Positions 21,321 through 34,171 of a stretch of 64,000 nucleotides of DNA are shown here, in pieces. Where the stretch lies: the NCBI GenBank assembly GCA_006937955.1, contig SSNP01000007.1, positions 1,682,629 through 1,746,628 on the forward strand, written 5' to 3'. The notes beneath the pieces were generated by a model that was not told where the DNA came from, made no database searches, and was given only the letters and a program-made list of their open reading frames with translations. The DNA is from Pachypanchax playfairii (taxonomy: Eukaryota > Chordata > Actinopteri > Cyprinodontiformes > Aplocheilidae). The stretch's first letter is position 1, and every line of letters starts with the position of its first letter. A program made the translations under genes and the position numbers.

Positions 21321-22130
21321 ACGTTCGCAACCTGTCAAACTAAGTTGTGACTGTTTGGAGACAAGAGTTTATCAACATGTCTGCTGGGAGAAAAAAACTA
21401 GATCAATAGTGACCCATCAGCTGTTTGTATTGTCTGCAGTCCAAACTTTGACACAGAACTTTACTCAAAGGCATCAGTTTGATTGGACATTGAAAGTTTC
21501 AACCCTTAGCTGGATACACCAAGTTGATTCGGCTGAAAAGAGCAATAGCAGATATGGTTTCTTCCTTTAAGTGATAAAAAGGTTTATGTGCTTGTGAAAA
21601 AAACTGCAATGTGACCAACAGTAAAAAAAAAAATCAAAGGCACTCTGTGGAGTGGGTGGAAATAATACAGCAGACAATGACCTGATGAAAACTAAGTTTG
21701 GTCAAGCTTTTGAAGTTTTTTGTCATGTAAAAGAAAGGAGTTAAAATATTTTTCCAGAAAAAGTCCTTTCAGTTGTTTCCTGTTGGGAACCAACTCTCTT
21801 AAAAAATAAAGACCTACCTCTACTTCACTTTGAGCATGATGCCTTATCTGTAACTGAAAGATGTTCGTCTACCTGCAGCATTACTGAGGCACCTGTGTCA
21901 GACTGGAAACGCCGTCAAATTCTTTACCTTTTTCATTCAGCTAACTTTGAGTTAAGTCTCTGTTCAAGTTCCATATGGAAGTTGGCTTTGGAAAAAAAAT
22001 TGTTTCTATCCCTTAACTATATGAAATCAGAAACTTAAAATCAGAGGGTAAGTTTAGTATCAAGTTGGCAAACAATAGGGAAGAAAATTAAACAGACAGG
22101 ATACAAAAAGTAATAATAACAATTTTTAGT
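21321..22130. other. AT-rich unique non-coding stretch
   Basis: No recognised gene or family. It contains A-rich runs near 21600-21635. Confidence 0.4.
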
Positions 22131-22139
22131 TCCCTTAAT

Positions 22140-22400
22140 TGTTTTAATTGTCATATTCAGCAACAAATCTCACTGTAAATACTGATTATCAGCTGAGGGC
22201 TGGGGGAGTTGATTAACCTGACATTTTCTTGCAGATATGCAGCTAGAAGGCTTAATAAAACTTGTCAAATGCTGACATCCTCTAGATGCCTCAATTCAGG
22301 GGTAAAATTGAGGCGTTTGAGCTCCTGAAGGGTTAAGCAGCAGTGTTGAGGCCATTCAGCCCTAAAGCTGGGCATGAAGCCAGCTCCACTCATAAACATA
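22140..22400. promoter_or_regulatory. Candidate regulatory element
   Basis: Complex sequence with GTTTTAATTGTCATATTC, ACTGATTATCAGCTGAGGGC (a TGATTATCAG palindromic core near 22182), GAGTTGATTAACCTGAC and GGCTTAATAAAACTTG. The direct repeat of CAATT/AAATTGAGGCG near 22290-22320 adds structure. There is no coding frame. Inference from motif density. Confidence 0.27.
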
Positions 22401-23385
22401 AAGAGGTTTAAGTGTATGTGAGTGTGAGCGTGTGTGCCTGAGTTTATGTGCATGTGTCTGTCCGTGCCAGGGACAGCCCAGTGACTCAGAGTACAAACCC
22501 TGCCCTCTTTGGCAAAAAGAAGAGCAAAGTTTTAAAGAAACATGCACAACTCCAAACGAAGGACTCGGTCATACAGAATTCACCACAAAAGGAGGCGCTG
22601 TAGAGTCTGTGTCATTATTCTCAGTTTGAATTTTGAAATTCAGTAGGATGACTACAAAAGGTCTCACATCTCATGGGAACATGTTAGACTGGATAGAGGG
22701 GTGTAAATTTAATCCAAACAAAGTTACATAAAAACTCACTGAAAGCTCGTTAAACTTCTTATTTTCTTAGAAGCAAACAAGAAGAAAGCTGAATTATATC
22801 GAAAAAGTGCACATAAAGACACATGTATGCCCATTTTGTCTTGTCCTTTGTCCTTTCTGCTTTCTGTCCACTTTCTTGCTTCTTTGCAAACACTCAGTCT
22901 TTTCACTGTCTGTCTTTGACTTTTGCTCTGTCCAGCGTGCACGCCCACAACCACACACAGACGTGTGCACACAGGCAGCGTGCCAACTGAGTCACATCTA
23001 AATGGCATAAAATGTGATTGTAGCTCACACTTACATAACTTCTGTCTCCACATAACTGTCATTAGATCAGCTCAGCAAAAACAATTCTTTAGAGTAGGAC
23101 ACTCTGTGACCTGGATGGCCACAAGACTTGCCTTCTCAATGGATTGTGTGTGCATATAAGTGTGCATTTGTCAGTATTGTACTTTATGTAGCAGATGTTG
23201 GGACAGAAATGGGAGTATTTAAGTGTCAAAGTGTCCCTGGGAAAGACACTCAATCCCATCACTGAACATGCAAGTTGCATCTTGTTAGATTGGGCCCTTA
23301 ATTAGAAAAGGTTATAAGCCTAAGATGTCTTTCTTTTATCGTAGTGAGCACCGAGGGAGTTAAGTTTTGGCATTCTGGGAGCTAT
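22401..23385. other. Unique non-coding stretch
   Basis: No recognised gene. Frames of 64-108 codons on both strands between 22736 and 23159 overlap one another and look accidental. Confidence 0.4.
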
Positions 23386-23389
23386 TGGT

Positions 23390-23449
23390 TTGTGTGTGTG
23401 TGTTTTTTTTTGTGAATGTGTGTATGGAGAGAGAGAAAGAGAGAGAGAA
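23390..23449. repeat. (TG)n-T-run-(GA)n compound simple repeat
   Basis: TGTGTGTGTGTG, then a T8-10 run, then GAGAGAGAAAGAGAGAGAGA. A second pure GA tract follows about 90 bases later, so this is a compound microsatellite locus. Confidence 0.85.
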
Positions 23450-23541
23450 GCTCAATTTTGGCAGGCATCAGTTTATACAGATGGAGCAGCTCTTGGATAA
23501 ACCACAGAAAATTCTTACCACTGTCCAAGAGAGCACTTCTT

Positions 23542-23569
23542 AGAGAGAGAGAGAGAGAGAGAGAGAGAG
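23542..23569. repeat. (GA)14 microsatellite
   Basis: A pure AG/GA run between TT and CTCTGCACC. The Arg-Glu repeat frame across it and its Ser-Leu complement are artefacts. Confidence 0.92.
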
Positions 23570-24740
23570 CTCTGCACCCTCCCCTCCATTCACCATTACA
23601 TCCACACATAACTCCCCCCCGCACTCCACTCACCCCCTCCTTCTCTACTGTCCCGCGTGAACTCTTACAACACCATATTATCGACTGTCCCAGGAGAAAA
23701 GCAGAGCAGGCCCAACAAGTCGAGGGTGAATAGGCAGAATTATTTTCTCTGACTCTTCTCATCCATGAACATCCAGGCAAGAGCAATCAAACAAGGAGGA
23801 AATTTCAAATCTTTTCACTCCTCCTTCCTCTTCTTTTCTCGACAGCCATGACAAATGCTTTTTTCAGGGTAATGACAAATCTTCTGCTTTTCCACTTAAC
23901 CTAAGCAACCTCTGCATCAGGCCAACATTCTACCTCATGTGGCTGCTGTCATGGCTCATTGACTGCATACAAATGTTGCTGTTAATAATATTACTATATT
24001 AGTAATAGGGTCAAAACTGCTGTACATGTAACTGAAGTCTTAATGTAAGAGGGACTGTTCTTCCTTTTACTGTGAAGAAGTAGCTCAGAAAGTGATGGGA
24101 TTTCAGTTACATGACAATAAATTGAAGAATAATTTCTTTTAATTGTGTATAAGTTAATAAACTGAATGTAAACTGTTATCAAATTGAATTTAATGTTTAA
24201 TGGGGAGAAGATTTCAACATAATGTACAAAAACACAGAAACCTAGCATAGTTTCAAGGCCATGTTGCTCTCATGCTTATCACAAATGACCCAATTCTTTG
24301 CCAGAAGTGTTTTCACTGAGCTTCAGCATGTGTTTACCAGAGGCAGACTGCCTCCCCAATAAAGCCCTCATTTCCCCGAGGCCGCAGCACACATCATTAA
24401 GACACAGGATATGGACTCTGACCATGGCGTCTTACCTTTGCCTGTAGCCACATGGTTCCTACCTGTAAAACCTTCCTGTATGTGCCCATTTTTCTGGCTG
24501 CCTGCCTGTTTTCCATGTACTACTGTCTGCTTTGTACATTTTCTTTCTTTTTTTGTTTTCTTGCTTTTCCTTTGAAAATTCAGTTGGTTGCTCATGGGGA
24601 AAATTATAAACTGTTAGAAATGATTCATGTCCCCAAAACCAATCAGACAGTCAAAGTTATTAAGAAAACTTTAATAGAACCAGAAGTGACACAACTTAAG
24701 CATTTCCTAAACAAAACCAAAGGGGCAAAATAGTCAACAC
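23570..24740. other. Unique non-coding stretch
   Basis: No recognised gene. C-rich sequence near 23575-23645 borders the GA tract. A minus-strand GTAAGA donor-like motif occurs near 24430 without a usable exon. Confidence 0.4.
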
Positions 24741-24779
24741 TCTGCTGCAATGTGCTACCAACAAAGTGTACCACTAAAG

Positions 24780-25025
24780 AAATGTGATGCACTCATAATG
24801 CAGGCTGTTAAAGAAATCTCCCACCCAGTCTTGATGCTTTTTCTGGCTCTCCCACCCGTCACCATCCTACCCTGAGGCCAACACTTCCCAGCTTCCCAGA
24901 ATGGAGTCATTAGCCTAGTGCTAATGGTTTCAGACTTTCTAATTGAATGGGAACCCATTGATCTGTAGGTAGAGAGAAATGGTTCTTTTCATTGCCTCAG
25001 CATGGCCTTGCACAGCATTTGCCTC
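24780..25025. promoter_or_regulatory. Candidate conserved regulatory block
   Basis: Balanced complex sequence includes GGAGTCATTAGCCTAGTGCTAATGG near 24903-24927 (opposed ATTAG and CTAAT cores) and TTTCTAATTGAATGGG near 24934. The opposed homeodomain cores in a repeat-free block suggest regulatory DNA. A short minus-strand frame across it is not protein-like. Confidence 0.27.
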
Positions 25026-25254
25026 TATTCAAACTTAAGGACAGTATATGTTGGAGTTGTAAGATTAAAGTACACATTCATGGGTTTGCAGCAACATCTG
25101 CTTGCAAAAAGCACACACATACATATGCACACATGCATGCACCATTGCTTTTCTGTGTGTTGCCTTAAGGGCTCCCATTCTGGGAGTGGCAGACTTTAAT
25201 CTGTGTGCGCTCGCAGAGTTACCCCGGTTGGAGTCTGTGCACCTCACATCTTTT

Positions 25255-25500
25255 TAAATACTACAACAACAAGGGGTTGCCTGGGGTAACTAGGGTCAAG
25301 GAGGCAGCTTAGTAGAGATGTCAACTGCCAAGCAGTCTCTCTGTGTGTTGGAGGTTGAAGTTCATAGGGATGGAAAATTCTATAATACTGATAAGTATTG
25401 TGGGAGGTATCCCCAGGGTGTTATCCTTCATGGGCATTGAGCGTGTACATGAGTCATGCTTTTATCTTTGTTTACTGACAGCAGCTTTTGTTTAAGTGTG
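25255..25500. promoter_or_regulatory. Candidate regulatory stretch
   Basis: Repeat-free sequence with even composition. It contains a forkhead-like TTTGTTTACTGACAGC near 25469 and a TAACTAGGG motif near 25287. Weak support; listed because neither a repeat family nor a frame explains it. Confidence 0.2.
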
Positions 25501-26030
25501 TATTGTTTTTTAAATGGAATCTTTTTAGATGACTTGGGATTCTGATGATCCCTCCAAAGAGAGACATACAAACTCAAAATAAAAAGAAATATTTGGTGTT
25601 AAGTTTATTTTTAAAGTGTCAATATTATTATTGTTGCAGAAATATCAATTAAAAATACATACAAGTTAGAAAATGGCCAATTATAGTATCTGTAATTATA
25701 AAATAATCATTGTTAAAATAGTTTGTGCGCCAACAGATTTTTAGATTTGTGTTTCGGTAAAATGTTTACGAATGTGTGGTGTATCGGAGCAAACAAACAG
25801 TCATGTTACTTTGCACACACGGTGCAGTTAATGGCTCTTCTTTTACATCTCGGTATCAGATTTTCTTCCAATAACTGTTTATCCAAAGCACTGATGGTTC
25901 TATTTGTGTGTGTGTTTAAGAGACAAAAGCCAGCTGGTTCTGGTTATCAAGCTGGAATTCACTGTAAAAAATTACAACATTTTTTTTTTCTCTCTCTCTT
26001 ATTTTTCCTCTCAGTTCTCTAAACCCCAAA
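25501..26030. other. AT-rich unique non-coding stretch
   Basis: No recognised gene or repeat, apart from a T-run and CT-run near 25980-26000. Confidence 0.4.
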
Positions 26031-26068
26031 ACACACACACACGCGCGCGCGCAGACACACACACACAC
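26031..26068. repeat. (AC)n(GC)n(AC)n compound microsatellite
   Basis: AC repeats, then a CGCGCGCGCG core, then a GA interruption and more AC repeats, 38 bases in total. Alternating purine-pyrimidine with a CG core is the classic Z-DNA-prone composition. Confidence 0.95.
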
Positions 26069-28420
26069 CGACAGACAAGTATAACCCATAATTATCCAGC
26101 TCCATTGCCTCTTTTTGAGGACGCTCTGCTTCTGGAGATGGAACTGGAACTGTTGGTCAAAAAAAAAAAGACTCAGAAACATTTTTATGTCTAATAAAGA
26201 CCGAAACACAATGAACCTGATTCAGAACTCAACAGTCTTTAATATAAATTTATGGGGAAGATCTCTGCATAATGAAAAAGCTGTATGTCACAAGTCAGCG
26301 CACGTCAGGTTAAAAACACCTCTTATAAGCGGACTGACATCATGTCTGGGAGGGACCTATAATAACATCTTTCTGTAGATGATCTCTAGATAAGTGGTGA
26401 GTGCTTCTGTGTGTGTGTGGATGTGACCACGTGTGTCCTGACTGTGTGTAACTGCATCCATATGTAGTTCTGAATGTCTCTAAATGTTATAAGACAATCT
26501 ATTTGACGGTTGTCGAGGCGAGCACAGATTTGAGGAGTTACAGGATGAAACATCAAACATTCTGGGGATATTTTTGTCCTGTTCCGAGTTGCACAAAACA
26601 CAAGATGTGTTTCCATGGGTCCACTTCAATGTAAATTATCAGCAACAATTTTTTTTTGTTGCACAGTTTTCAGTCAGTTTTCAAAAGAGGTTTTCCATGG
26701 CCCACTTTCACTAATGCCAACGTCTTACATCTGGCTGCAATCTTGGTGCCAGAGACAGAACCAGAGTTTCCAGAGAGGTAAACCACAGAAGGAAAAGGTG
26801 GAGAAGCAGAAGCAAAAGCCCACCCAAAGGGTTGATATTGTTAGACACAAGCTGCCAATACATGCATTGAAGAAATACTGTTATATTTACTTACTGTAAC
26901 AGCAACCATTTTCTGTCACCTATAACTGACAAATTTCCAACAAAGTAAATGTGCTGATTTAAAAGCAAACATCCAATCAGAACAACAGACATAATTTCAA
27001 TGTTAAATCAAACAGTATCGTTTGGGAGGAGCAACCCTGAATATCTAACTAAATGTAGGCCACATTTAACCCAAGCTGTTTAGTTCTTAGGTCACTTACA
27101 ATTGAATTTTTGAGCCACATAGATAAATAAAGATATGTAAGATGTGCAAAAAATGCCCCAAAGTGCAAACCTGGATTTCAAGACTGGTTAAAAAGATTGA
27201 TTTTTAGTCTGATATTTTTTTCCAACTTTTTCAGTCATCAATGCTGTGGTTGCATCAGTGTGTCAAAGAACTTCTTTCAGCTGAAACAGGAGGTAGGATG
27301 GATAATAAGAGGATATATTTATACATTTAGAATTTACATGTATGAAAACTTGAAACAAGAGACCTTCAGTGTGTCATAGAATGTAAACATAAAAGTTGGC
27401 TGTTGACAACAACATACCTCCAATGTGTACAAAAGACAGAACTGAAGATCTATTTGTAGAAGTGATTCAGTAATTACTTTTGCCTCATTGTACACTGATG
27501 TGACTTGCCTCTTGCCCAATGATATTTAAAGACAGTCCAACACTGCAAAGGAACAAGAAGGTACATAAAAAGGATGAAATAGAAAAAAAAATGTTGGTGT
27601 CAAGTTCCAATTTGGAGCTATACTGTGTTACAGACAGTTTGTACAAAGGCTTATTTGATTTTGGTATTGTAATATCTGCATGGTTGGAATGCAGGGATCT
27701 CAAGTTTCTCATCACAATCGCTAATAAATTCTGATTTCTATGAGACTAAGTTGAGGCCAGAACACAATGTTCAGCTGTAAAAATCTTTAAGATTTTCAGT
27801 CTATTCTACACTGCGTGAGCTCAACATTCTTGATAGTAACCTGTGTCCCACTGTGCAGTGTAAGATTAAATAGCAACCAGATTCTCCAATTTTATGCTAC
27901 ATCAGAACTGCATGTGTTCCAAACATCTGACAAAGATATGAGTCCAGCAATGCATGCAAACCAAACTCTGGCTGTGATGCTCTTATTCTGAAAAGAAGGG
28001 GAGAAAGTTAGGGGAAAGTTGTGCATGCACCCATGGCTGGGAAAAAGATGTCACTCACAGTAACAGTCATGTTGTTGGACTGTCCCACTGTTTGATATTA
28101 GGCGAAGGTTGTCTCTGGTCGTGAGTGAGGTAAATAATAGAATAAGGGTTGTCAGTTATTCTGTCAAACTGAACAACCACAGACCACCAACTCAAGATCA
28201 CAAAGATTATCCAAATATTCTTTAACAGTCGGAAATTTTGTATATGATGTGTGAAACCAGTTTTACTTTCCTAAAACATTCATTTTTATTTATTTTTTAT
28301 TGTTTAGTTCTTATTTTATATGCACGTATATCCATGCACATGCTTGCCCTAAATATATAGTCTTTTTTTTTTTTTTTAATAAAAACTTTGTTCAACTCTT
28401 TATTTTATTTTGTCATGATT
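26069..28420. other. AT-rich unique non-coding stretch
   Basis: No gene or repeat family recognised. Open frames reach 97 codons at most, most of them through A/T runs. A T15 run lies near 28363-28377. Confidence 0.4.
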
Positions 28421-28424
28421 TTTC

Positions 28425-28482
28425 ACTTGTCTTGTTGCTGCTGAGAAACCTGTATTTCTCCACTGGGACAATAAAAGTGATT
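28425..28482 (+). mobile_element. Possible LINE/SINE 3' tail fragment
   Basis: Contains CTTGTTGCTGCTGAGAAACC followed by TTTCTCCACTGGGACAATAA. As I recall, this is the typical 3' end of a teleost L2/CR1-like LINE or its partner SINE (CCACTGGGACAATAAAG followed by a short tandem tail). A similar ending occurs at 49861-49912. The fragment is short, so confidence is limited. Confidence 0.4.
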
Positions 28483-28915
28483 TCTTTTCTATTTTTCAGA
28501 CCACACTGATCTTTATTTTGGCCTAAATGTCTATGGACATGTTACATGGGATTTAAATGTTTTTTTAAATTAAGCATAATCTTCTGCTTTTTTTCCCTGG
28601 ATCATTTTATTACATTAGAATTACTATTATCAGTCATTAATTTGAGTGTGAGTTTGTCTTTTGTTTGTTTTTGTGTTCTTATCTTTATCTCTTCTCACCT
28701 CCCAAAGTCCACTTTCAATGGTTTTGATGAACTTTGCACTTCCACTGCATCTTCCTGCTTTAACTGGGACATGATCGTTAAAAAAAAAATACAACCTTCA
28801 TGCTTCAAAGTCAGTTTGAGAAAATTATCTCACATTGTTTTACTATCTTGTCAGAGGCCTAAGATGTGGCTGCCAGGGAAAAAGTGGAACTAAGGGAAGT
28901 CACTAGGACTGAAAT
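28483..28915. other. AT-rich unique non-coding stretch
   Basis: No recognised feature. The 115-codon + frame at 28546-28893 is Phe/Leu/Ser-rich and unrecognised. Confidence 0.4.
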
Positions 28916-28918
28916 ATA

Positions 28919-28940
28919 GTGTGTGTGTGTGTGGGGGGGG
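28919..28940. repeat. (GT)7 plus G8 tract
   Basis: A GT run passes directly into eight G residues. Confidence 0.9.
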
Positions 28941-31585
28941 CTTAGCCACCAGGGTTGTAGGAAGCAATAAGCATAAGAAAAATTTTCATTGAACCCAACT
29001 GCATTGTATTTTCTTCCCTTAAATACATGTCTGTAAATGTAGGTGATTAACACTCATTAAACACCCACTCACAACTCCATGTTGTGTCGTTTACTACAAA
29101 TTTGATACTTCTTCTGCAGAATGACTCCACTGACTATTCAGAAAAATTAATGTTGATTGACAGGAAAGTAACAATATGTTTGACTGTATAGAAGGACTTG
29201 ATCCAAACCAGCAAAATTGGGAACAAATTGCAAGTTTTGAGCAGAACATTATGAGACGTGTTAAATGCCAAAAGATGGTGTCATAATCTAATTTCAATCA
29301 TCCAACTTTTTCAGTGTATTAGAGAACATTTGATAACTTTAGATAGTAAAAACTAGAAAATCAAACCAGTAGGAGGCAACAAAACTAAAACTTTTGGTAA
29401 AATGGTCTCAGTTTTCAGCAGGTTTTGAATCCATAGTTACCAACTCTAACCAGGCTCACTCACTCAACCACCAACCTGCTAACAAAATGCAACACTGGAC
29501 ACCCATAATATAAACTTACCTTAGATTTTCCCTTTAAATTGAAATGTTTTGTTTGACTTTCCAACTTTAGTTTAATGAAGATGAAAAAATCCTTAAAACT
29601 GTGACCAAAACTGCATTTAACCTGAATTTGCCCTATGAGCGCCACAAACCACCAGTGTATCCATGTTCGTATTCAATGGTGAAGAAACATGTTAGTTTTC
29701 TTTCTTTTTATTTAATTTTGTTACTGTTTACATGATAATCCCCAGAAATGTCCTTGGACAGTTGTGACTTCCCTGTTCATCTCAGCATCTGTATGAATCT
29801 GTATGAACACAGTATGAATTGTCCTAATATTTCTATAATTATAGGGGGGCTTGAAAACATTTTATATACGTTTTAGCTCCCTATATAGACCTAACAACAT
29901 CCACGGTGAAACTATTATATAGAAATGTTGAGGCAAAAGATGATTGCCATTATTGTGCAAAGCTTTTTCTATCAAACCAGCATGTTGGCTGAATCTGAGA
30001 GTGTGTCTTTAAAGGCTTTTTACATATGGGAGAAACATAAAAAGCAGGCCATTAAATGGCTTGTTAGCACACTTAAAGAGGCTTTTCACTGAAGCAAAAC
30101 CATTCGGATACATAATACAGTCAAAAAATCTGAGCAGAAGTTGGAATTCTGGAATTGTCACTTGGTTAAACTTTGATTTGACGGTACACAGTGGCATAAA
30201 ATAGACTCTTTCAAGGAATAACCACAATGTTGTTTTTGCCTTTGCAGGACATTCTTTTGGAGGCAGTTGCCTTCAGGTCAACGCATAAATCTGGAAAACA
30301 GAGAAAGACGGACAGAGCACAAGAAAGTACCACCAGATATTTAAAAAGTGGTAAGAGACAGAGTGGAATCGGAAAGAAAGAGCAAAAGATGAGGAAGGAA
30401 AAATAATTGAGAGATGACATAAACAGACCGAGCAAAGCAGAGGTGGAGTGTGGTTGAAGGTGAATTGCAGTACTGGCCTGGCTCTGAGCCGTGGTTCTGT
30501 TCTGGAGTCTCTCTTCTATCCACAGTGACATGTGGTTTCACGGCCATTACCACACGCATTACAGTGATACATGCCATAATGTGAGGCATCCATATGTACT
30601 CCACTCTCTCCTGACTCCATAAAACACACAGACCCAAATGTTTCTGCTGGAGTCAGTGTTGACAGCTCAAACTGATTGAACACATTCTTGTCAATAGAGT
30701 ATACAAAACCTGAATAAAGACAAGAAACAGCACATACTTTGACAGATACCGACATTAAATCTGTTTATTACCACACCATTAAAATGACCCCAAAAAATTG
30801 TAGATCTGTAAATAAGAAATTGAGAATCCAATTGAAATTGCCTTTCATTGTTGTTTTTCTCCTCTCTGTGATCATCTCTCAGAGTGAACGACGTGTGTGT
30901 GTGTGTGTTTTCTGGGAACGTTTGTGTCCTGTGTTGAAGAACAGAAGGTCTCTGCAGGGCTTGCCTGTGTGGGTGGATTCTGGGATTCACCGTGAAAACA
31001 ACCAAAAAGCCAAGGACATTTCCGAAGTTTGAGCTCACATCATATAATGCAGGTTATATTCATGTGTGGTGCAAGACTTCTGTTTTCTTTGCTTTTATTT
31101 CAAATTGTACCTGCATTTCTAGTGCAGTACATCTCGAAACTTGTGATTTTTGTATTGTACAAAATGTTCAAGGTTTGCACATCTGCTGGTGGCACAACCC
31201 TTTCTAATGCATGCAGAGGAGGAAAAATGCCCACCCTCTGCCAGCTTTGGCTTCCTGTGAAGGCATCTGTGTGGGCTTGTAAAAATCTACTTATCTGTCT
31301 CAGCTCAGATGATTACTTTGTCCGTACAGGCTGGATGACAATAAGCCTTTGCACAGAGAGCTAGATTGTGTCCTTAGGTCTGACAGACAGTAGCTGTTGA
31401 AACACTCTGTTCAACAGCCTAAGCTGCTGCCAGATAAATGGAAGACAAAGACCTTACTGTACTGTAACACGTGGCCCACAGACATGACACCTTATCACAA
31501 AGGCTTTCTTCTTCAGCCCACTGTAGCAAAGAGCCTGGGTAAGGTTTAGTTGCAGATCCGTTTACATTAATTTTGTTTAGCACTA
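28941..31585. other. AT-rich unique non-coding stretch
   Basis: No gene recognised. It includes a short GT run at 30893-30908. Overlapping frames on both strands near 30211-31364 (up to 115 codons) have no recognisable domain. Confidence 0.4.
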
Positions 31586-31587
31586 AA

Positions 31588-32060
31588 CTCCCAAAAAGTT
31601 GTATAAATGTCAGTAAAAATTAAATACAATAATAAAAAAGTCCATGAACAACATATCAGTTGATGAAACTGAGATATTTTGATGTTTCATCCAAAATATT
31701 AGCTCATTTTGAAGTTGATAGCAGTAATATATCTAAAAAAAGTTGAAACAGAAGCAACAAAGGGCTCAGAAATGAACTGGCTCATTTCAAAACAACTTGA
31801 TGAACAACTAACCAGGTTGACTGGCAGCAGCTCAGTAACAAGACCGAGTGCGAAAAGAACCTTTCAGAGAGACAGAGACTGCTAGACGTAAAGATGGCAG
31901 ACGTTTACCAACCTGTCCCAGAAAAAATGTTCCTCCATGCAAAATTATAAAAACTTTGAAGATCCCACAGTCTTCACTGAGTAATCAACAGATTCAGAGA
32001 ATCAGGAGGAATCCATGTATGCAAGGGACAAGGTCAAAGGTCAAACCTGGAGGCTCGTGA
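31588..32060 (+). mobile_element. Tc1/mariner-type DNA transposon, 3'-truncated relic
   Basis: The left part (CTCCCAAAAAGTTGTATAAA and, near 31738, AAAAGTTGAAACAGAAGCAA) matches the 5' region of a common teleost Tc1/mariner-type element as I recall it. A transposase-like start ATGG lies at 31894. From 31938 the frame reads C-KIIKTLKIPQSS, followed after a frame change by QRIRRNPCMQGTRSK. These correspond to the N-terminal helix-turn-helix of the transposase (KIAKTLNIS-SST, then KRFRESGEISVRKGQGRK). Frameshifts and loss of everything after the DNA-binding region, including the catalytic DDE part, show that it is dead. Confidence 0.75.
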
Positions 32061-32700
32061 GGATTCATGTGTTTTTTCCCAATGACTCTAATTTTGAATG
32101 ACAATGATAAAATTTAATCCATTTCCCAGGTTCCATAAATGAACAGATTTGTTGATCACAGATCTGGACTGGATCGATAAAAATGAGTTAAAAACTATAA
32201 TGGATTTTTGCGGTGCTGCAGTATTGTACATCCCAACCAAACATTCCCCAACTATAAGTATCTATGAGTATTATATATTTAACAGCACAGTTGCACTATA
32301 AACTAAAACCCAAGACAAACTAATGTAGTACAGTTGCATGTGCGCCTGTACACATGTATACCTTAATCTTTATTTATCAGGGACAGCGCAGTTTGACACA
32401 ATGGACATAAAGTATATGGGAGTTAATGTATGTTGTTGCTCTCAATCTGTGGATAAAATTTCCTGAATAGGTATTAAAAACTGCCTAAATTCAGTAACTC
32501 TGATCATGTGACATTTGTCAGATCATGATAAATGTTTCATGAGCCACATTTGAGAGAGAATTGGTGTAATATTTTAAATGGCTCTGTACAGCAGAAGAGT
32601 GACATGATATCATTTAGATGTAATTGTGCCTCTCATTCCTCCTGGAAATAGACTAAATATGTTCAGAGAGAAAATAGAGGGATAGTAATGATGGTGATCA
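32061..32700. other. AT-rich unique non-coding stretch
   Basis: No recognised gene or family. A TTTATTTATCAGGGACAGCG near 32371 is reminiscent of a dispersed teleost repeat but too short to call. Confidence 0.35.
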
Positions 32701-32724
32701 GGGCCTGTTGGAATGGCCCATGAT

Positions 32725-32760
32725 AGAGAACTATAAATAGCTTCACTTGGACTCAGATTT
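32725..32760. promoter_or_regulatory. Perfect MEF2-type site / TATA-like box
   Basis: CTATAAATAG at 32731-32740 fits the MEF2 consensus CTA(A/T)4TAG exactly. It is also a plausible TATA box with pyrimidine-rich sequence downstream. With no gene nearby it is listed only as a motif. Confidence 0.2.
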
Positions 32761-34165
32761 TGGCTCTTACCTCATTCCTCCTGCACCACCCAGTGCTCTG
32801 CTATCCCACACCTCCATCCTCCCTTTATTCTCACTATGTCCTTCCCCAATTTCCACCTCCCCTCGCATGTGTCCATCCCTCCCTCGTTCGCCATATAGCA
32901 CCTGCTCCAACACCTCCTCTGCCAAACGGCTGATGTCATTCTTCGATACTGGACAGACGTCCTTATGCCTAATTCTGTTTGGATAAATGGCAGCCAGTGC
33001 AGAGATGACCAAGCTTACCCACACACAGACACGATCCCTCCTGAGGCATGTGATAATCTCACGACACACGGACTTGGCGTGACTGCTCGATTTCACTCTG
33101 AATGTTTTCATTTTTTAAGGGTTTTTAAGTAACACATCTTAGTGGAGCTAATCCTCATTCTCCCAAATCTATGTTTTGAGTCATTTTTTGATTTATTGTC
33201 CGAGATCATTTGTGTCTCTTTTCCTTTCAACAGTCTTTAATTAATTTACCTCTTCCTTTTATCTCATCAGTCCTCAGAATATTTTTCCAAAAGTCTTGGT
33301 GATGTGTTTAGTAAATGTGAGATGGGCCGTGTTGTTCTCTTTGGTCAGCAGTGGTTTTCACCTTGGAACTCATGGGTGCCATTTTTGCTCTATATAGAGG
33401 TAGAAAAGAGCGCTCTTAAAATGTATCAGATAAAACATATTTTATGGTTTAAGAATCCATAATTACATATTTTAACAAATAATTGTTATATTTCACAAAT
33501 AAATTAGTTTCAAATGTAACACCACCTGGCTGACCATGCCATCCCATAATTTTCCCCAAGCAGTGTATGAGATTATTGGATGAACCACATGAACATCCTT
33601 TCATTTGTTTACACTGTTTGTCTCTTGTTTTGTCCAAAAACAAGCTGGTGTAATTTGCTACATGTAGCTAATTAACAATCATCCATATTGAAAAGTACTT
33701 ATATTGATAAGTAAAGCTAAATGTTAGACCTTAAATTTCCGTATATTTTGAAGATGATATTTGGACCACATGGAACGCAGAAGAGACTGCAGGAGACACC
33801 ATGACCAGACGTATGAGGACTTCAGTTAGGGACAATTTGAGGAGGAGAGGTGTATTCATTGACAACAGGAGTGGAACCATGACGAGTGGCTGCCATTAGC
33901 CAACTGCCACCCCACAGAGTGGACACAGGTTTAAAAGAGAAAACCGTATGTAAACTCGACTCAGACCAAGCCAAGATACATTGATTTGATGACATTACAA
34001 CATGGCAGATGTGTTTTTTGGTTATTTTTTCAACTCGAATGGTTTTATAATACTTTTTTTTTAAAGTATCTTCTTTATGTTGGATTGAACCATTTTAATC
34101 TACTTTTTATTCTCTCTTATTTTTGTGACAGATACTTTTTAAATTCTGAGAGGGGAAAAAACACA
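32761..34165. other. Unique non-coding stretch
   Basis: Pyrimidine-rich near 32770-32900; otherwise unremarkable. Sequence just left of the Penelope relic (33720-34165) may include more of that element, but I could not match it. Confidence 0.4.
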
Positions 34166-34171
34166 ATTCTA

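Noticed and set aside
24400..24480. Minus-strand CTACAG/GTAAGA pair suggesting a tiny exon
   Set aside because: The enclosed segment is about six bases, and the larger frame is unrecognised.
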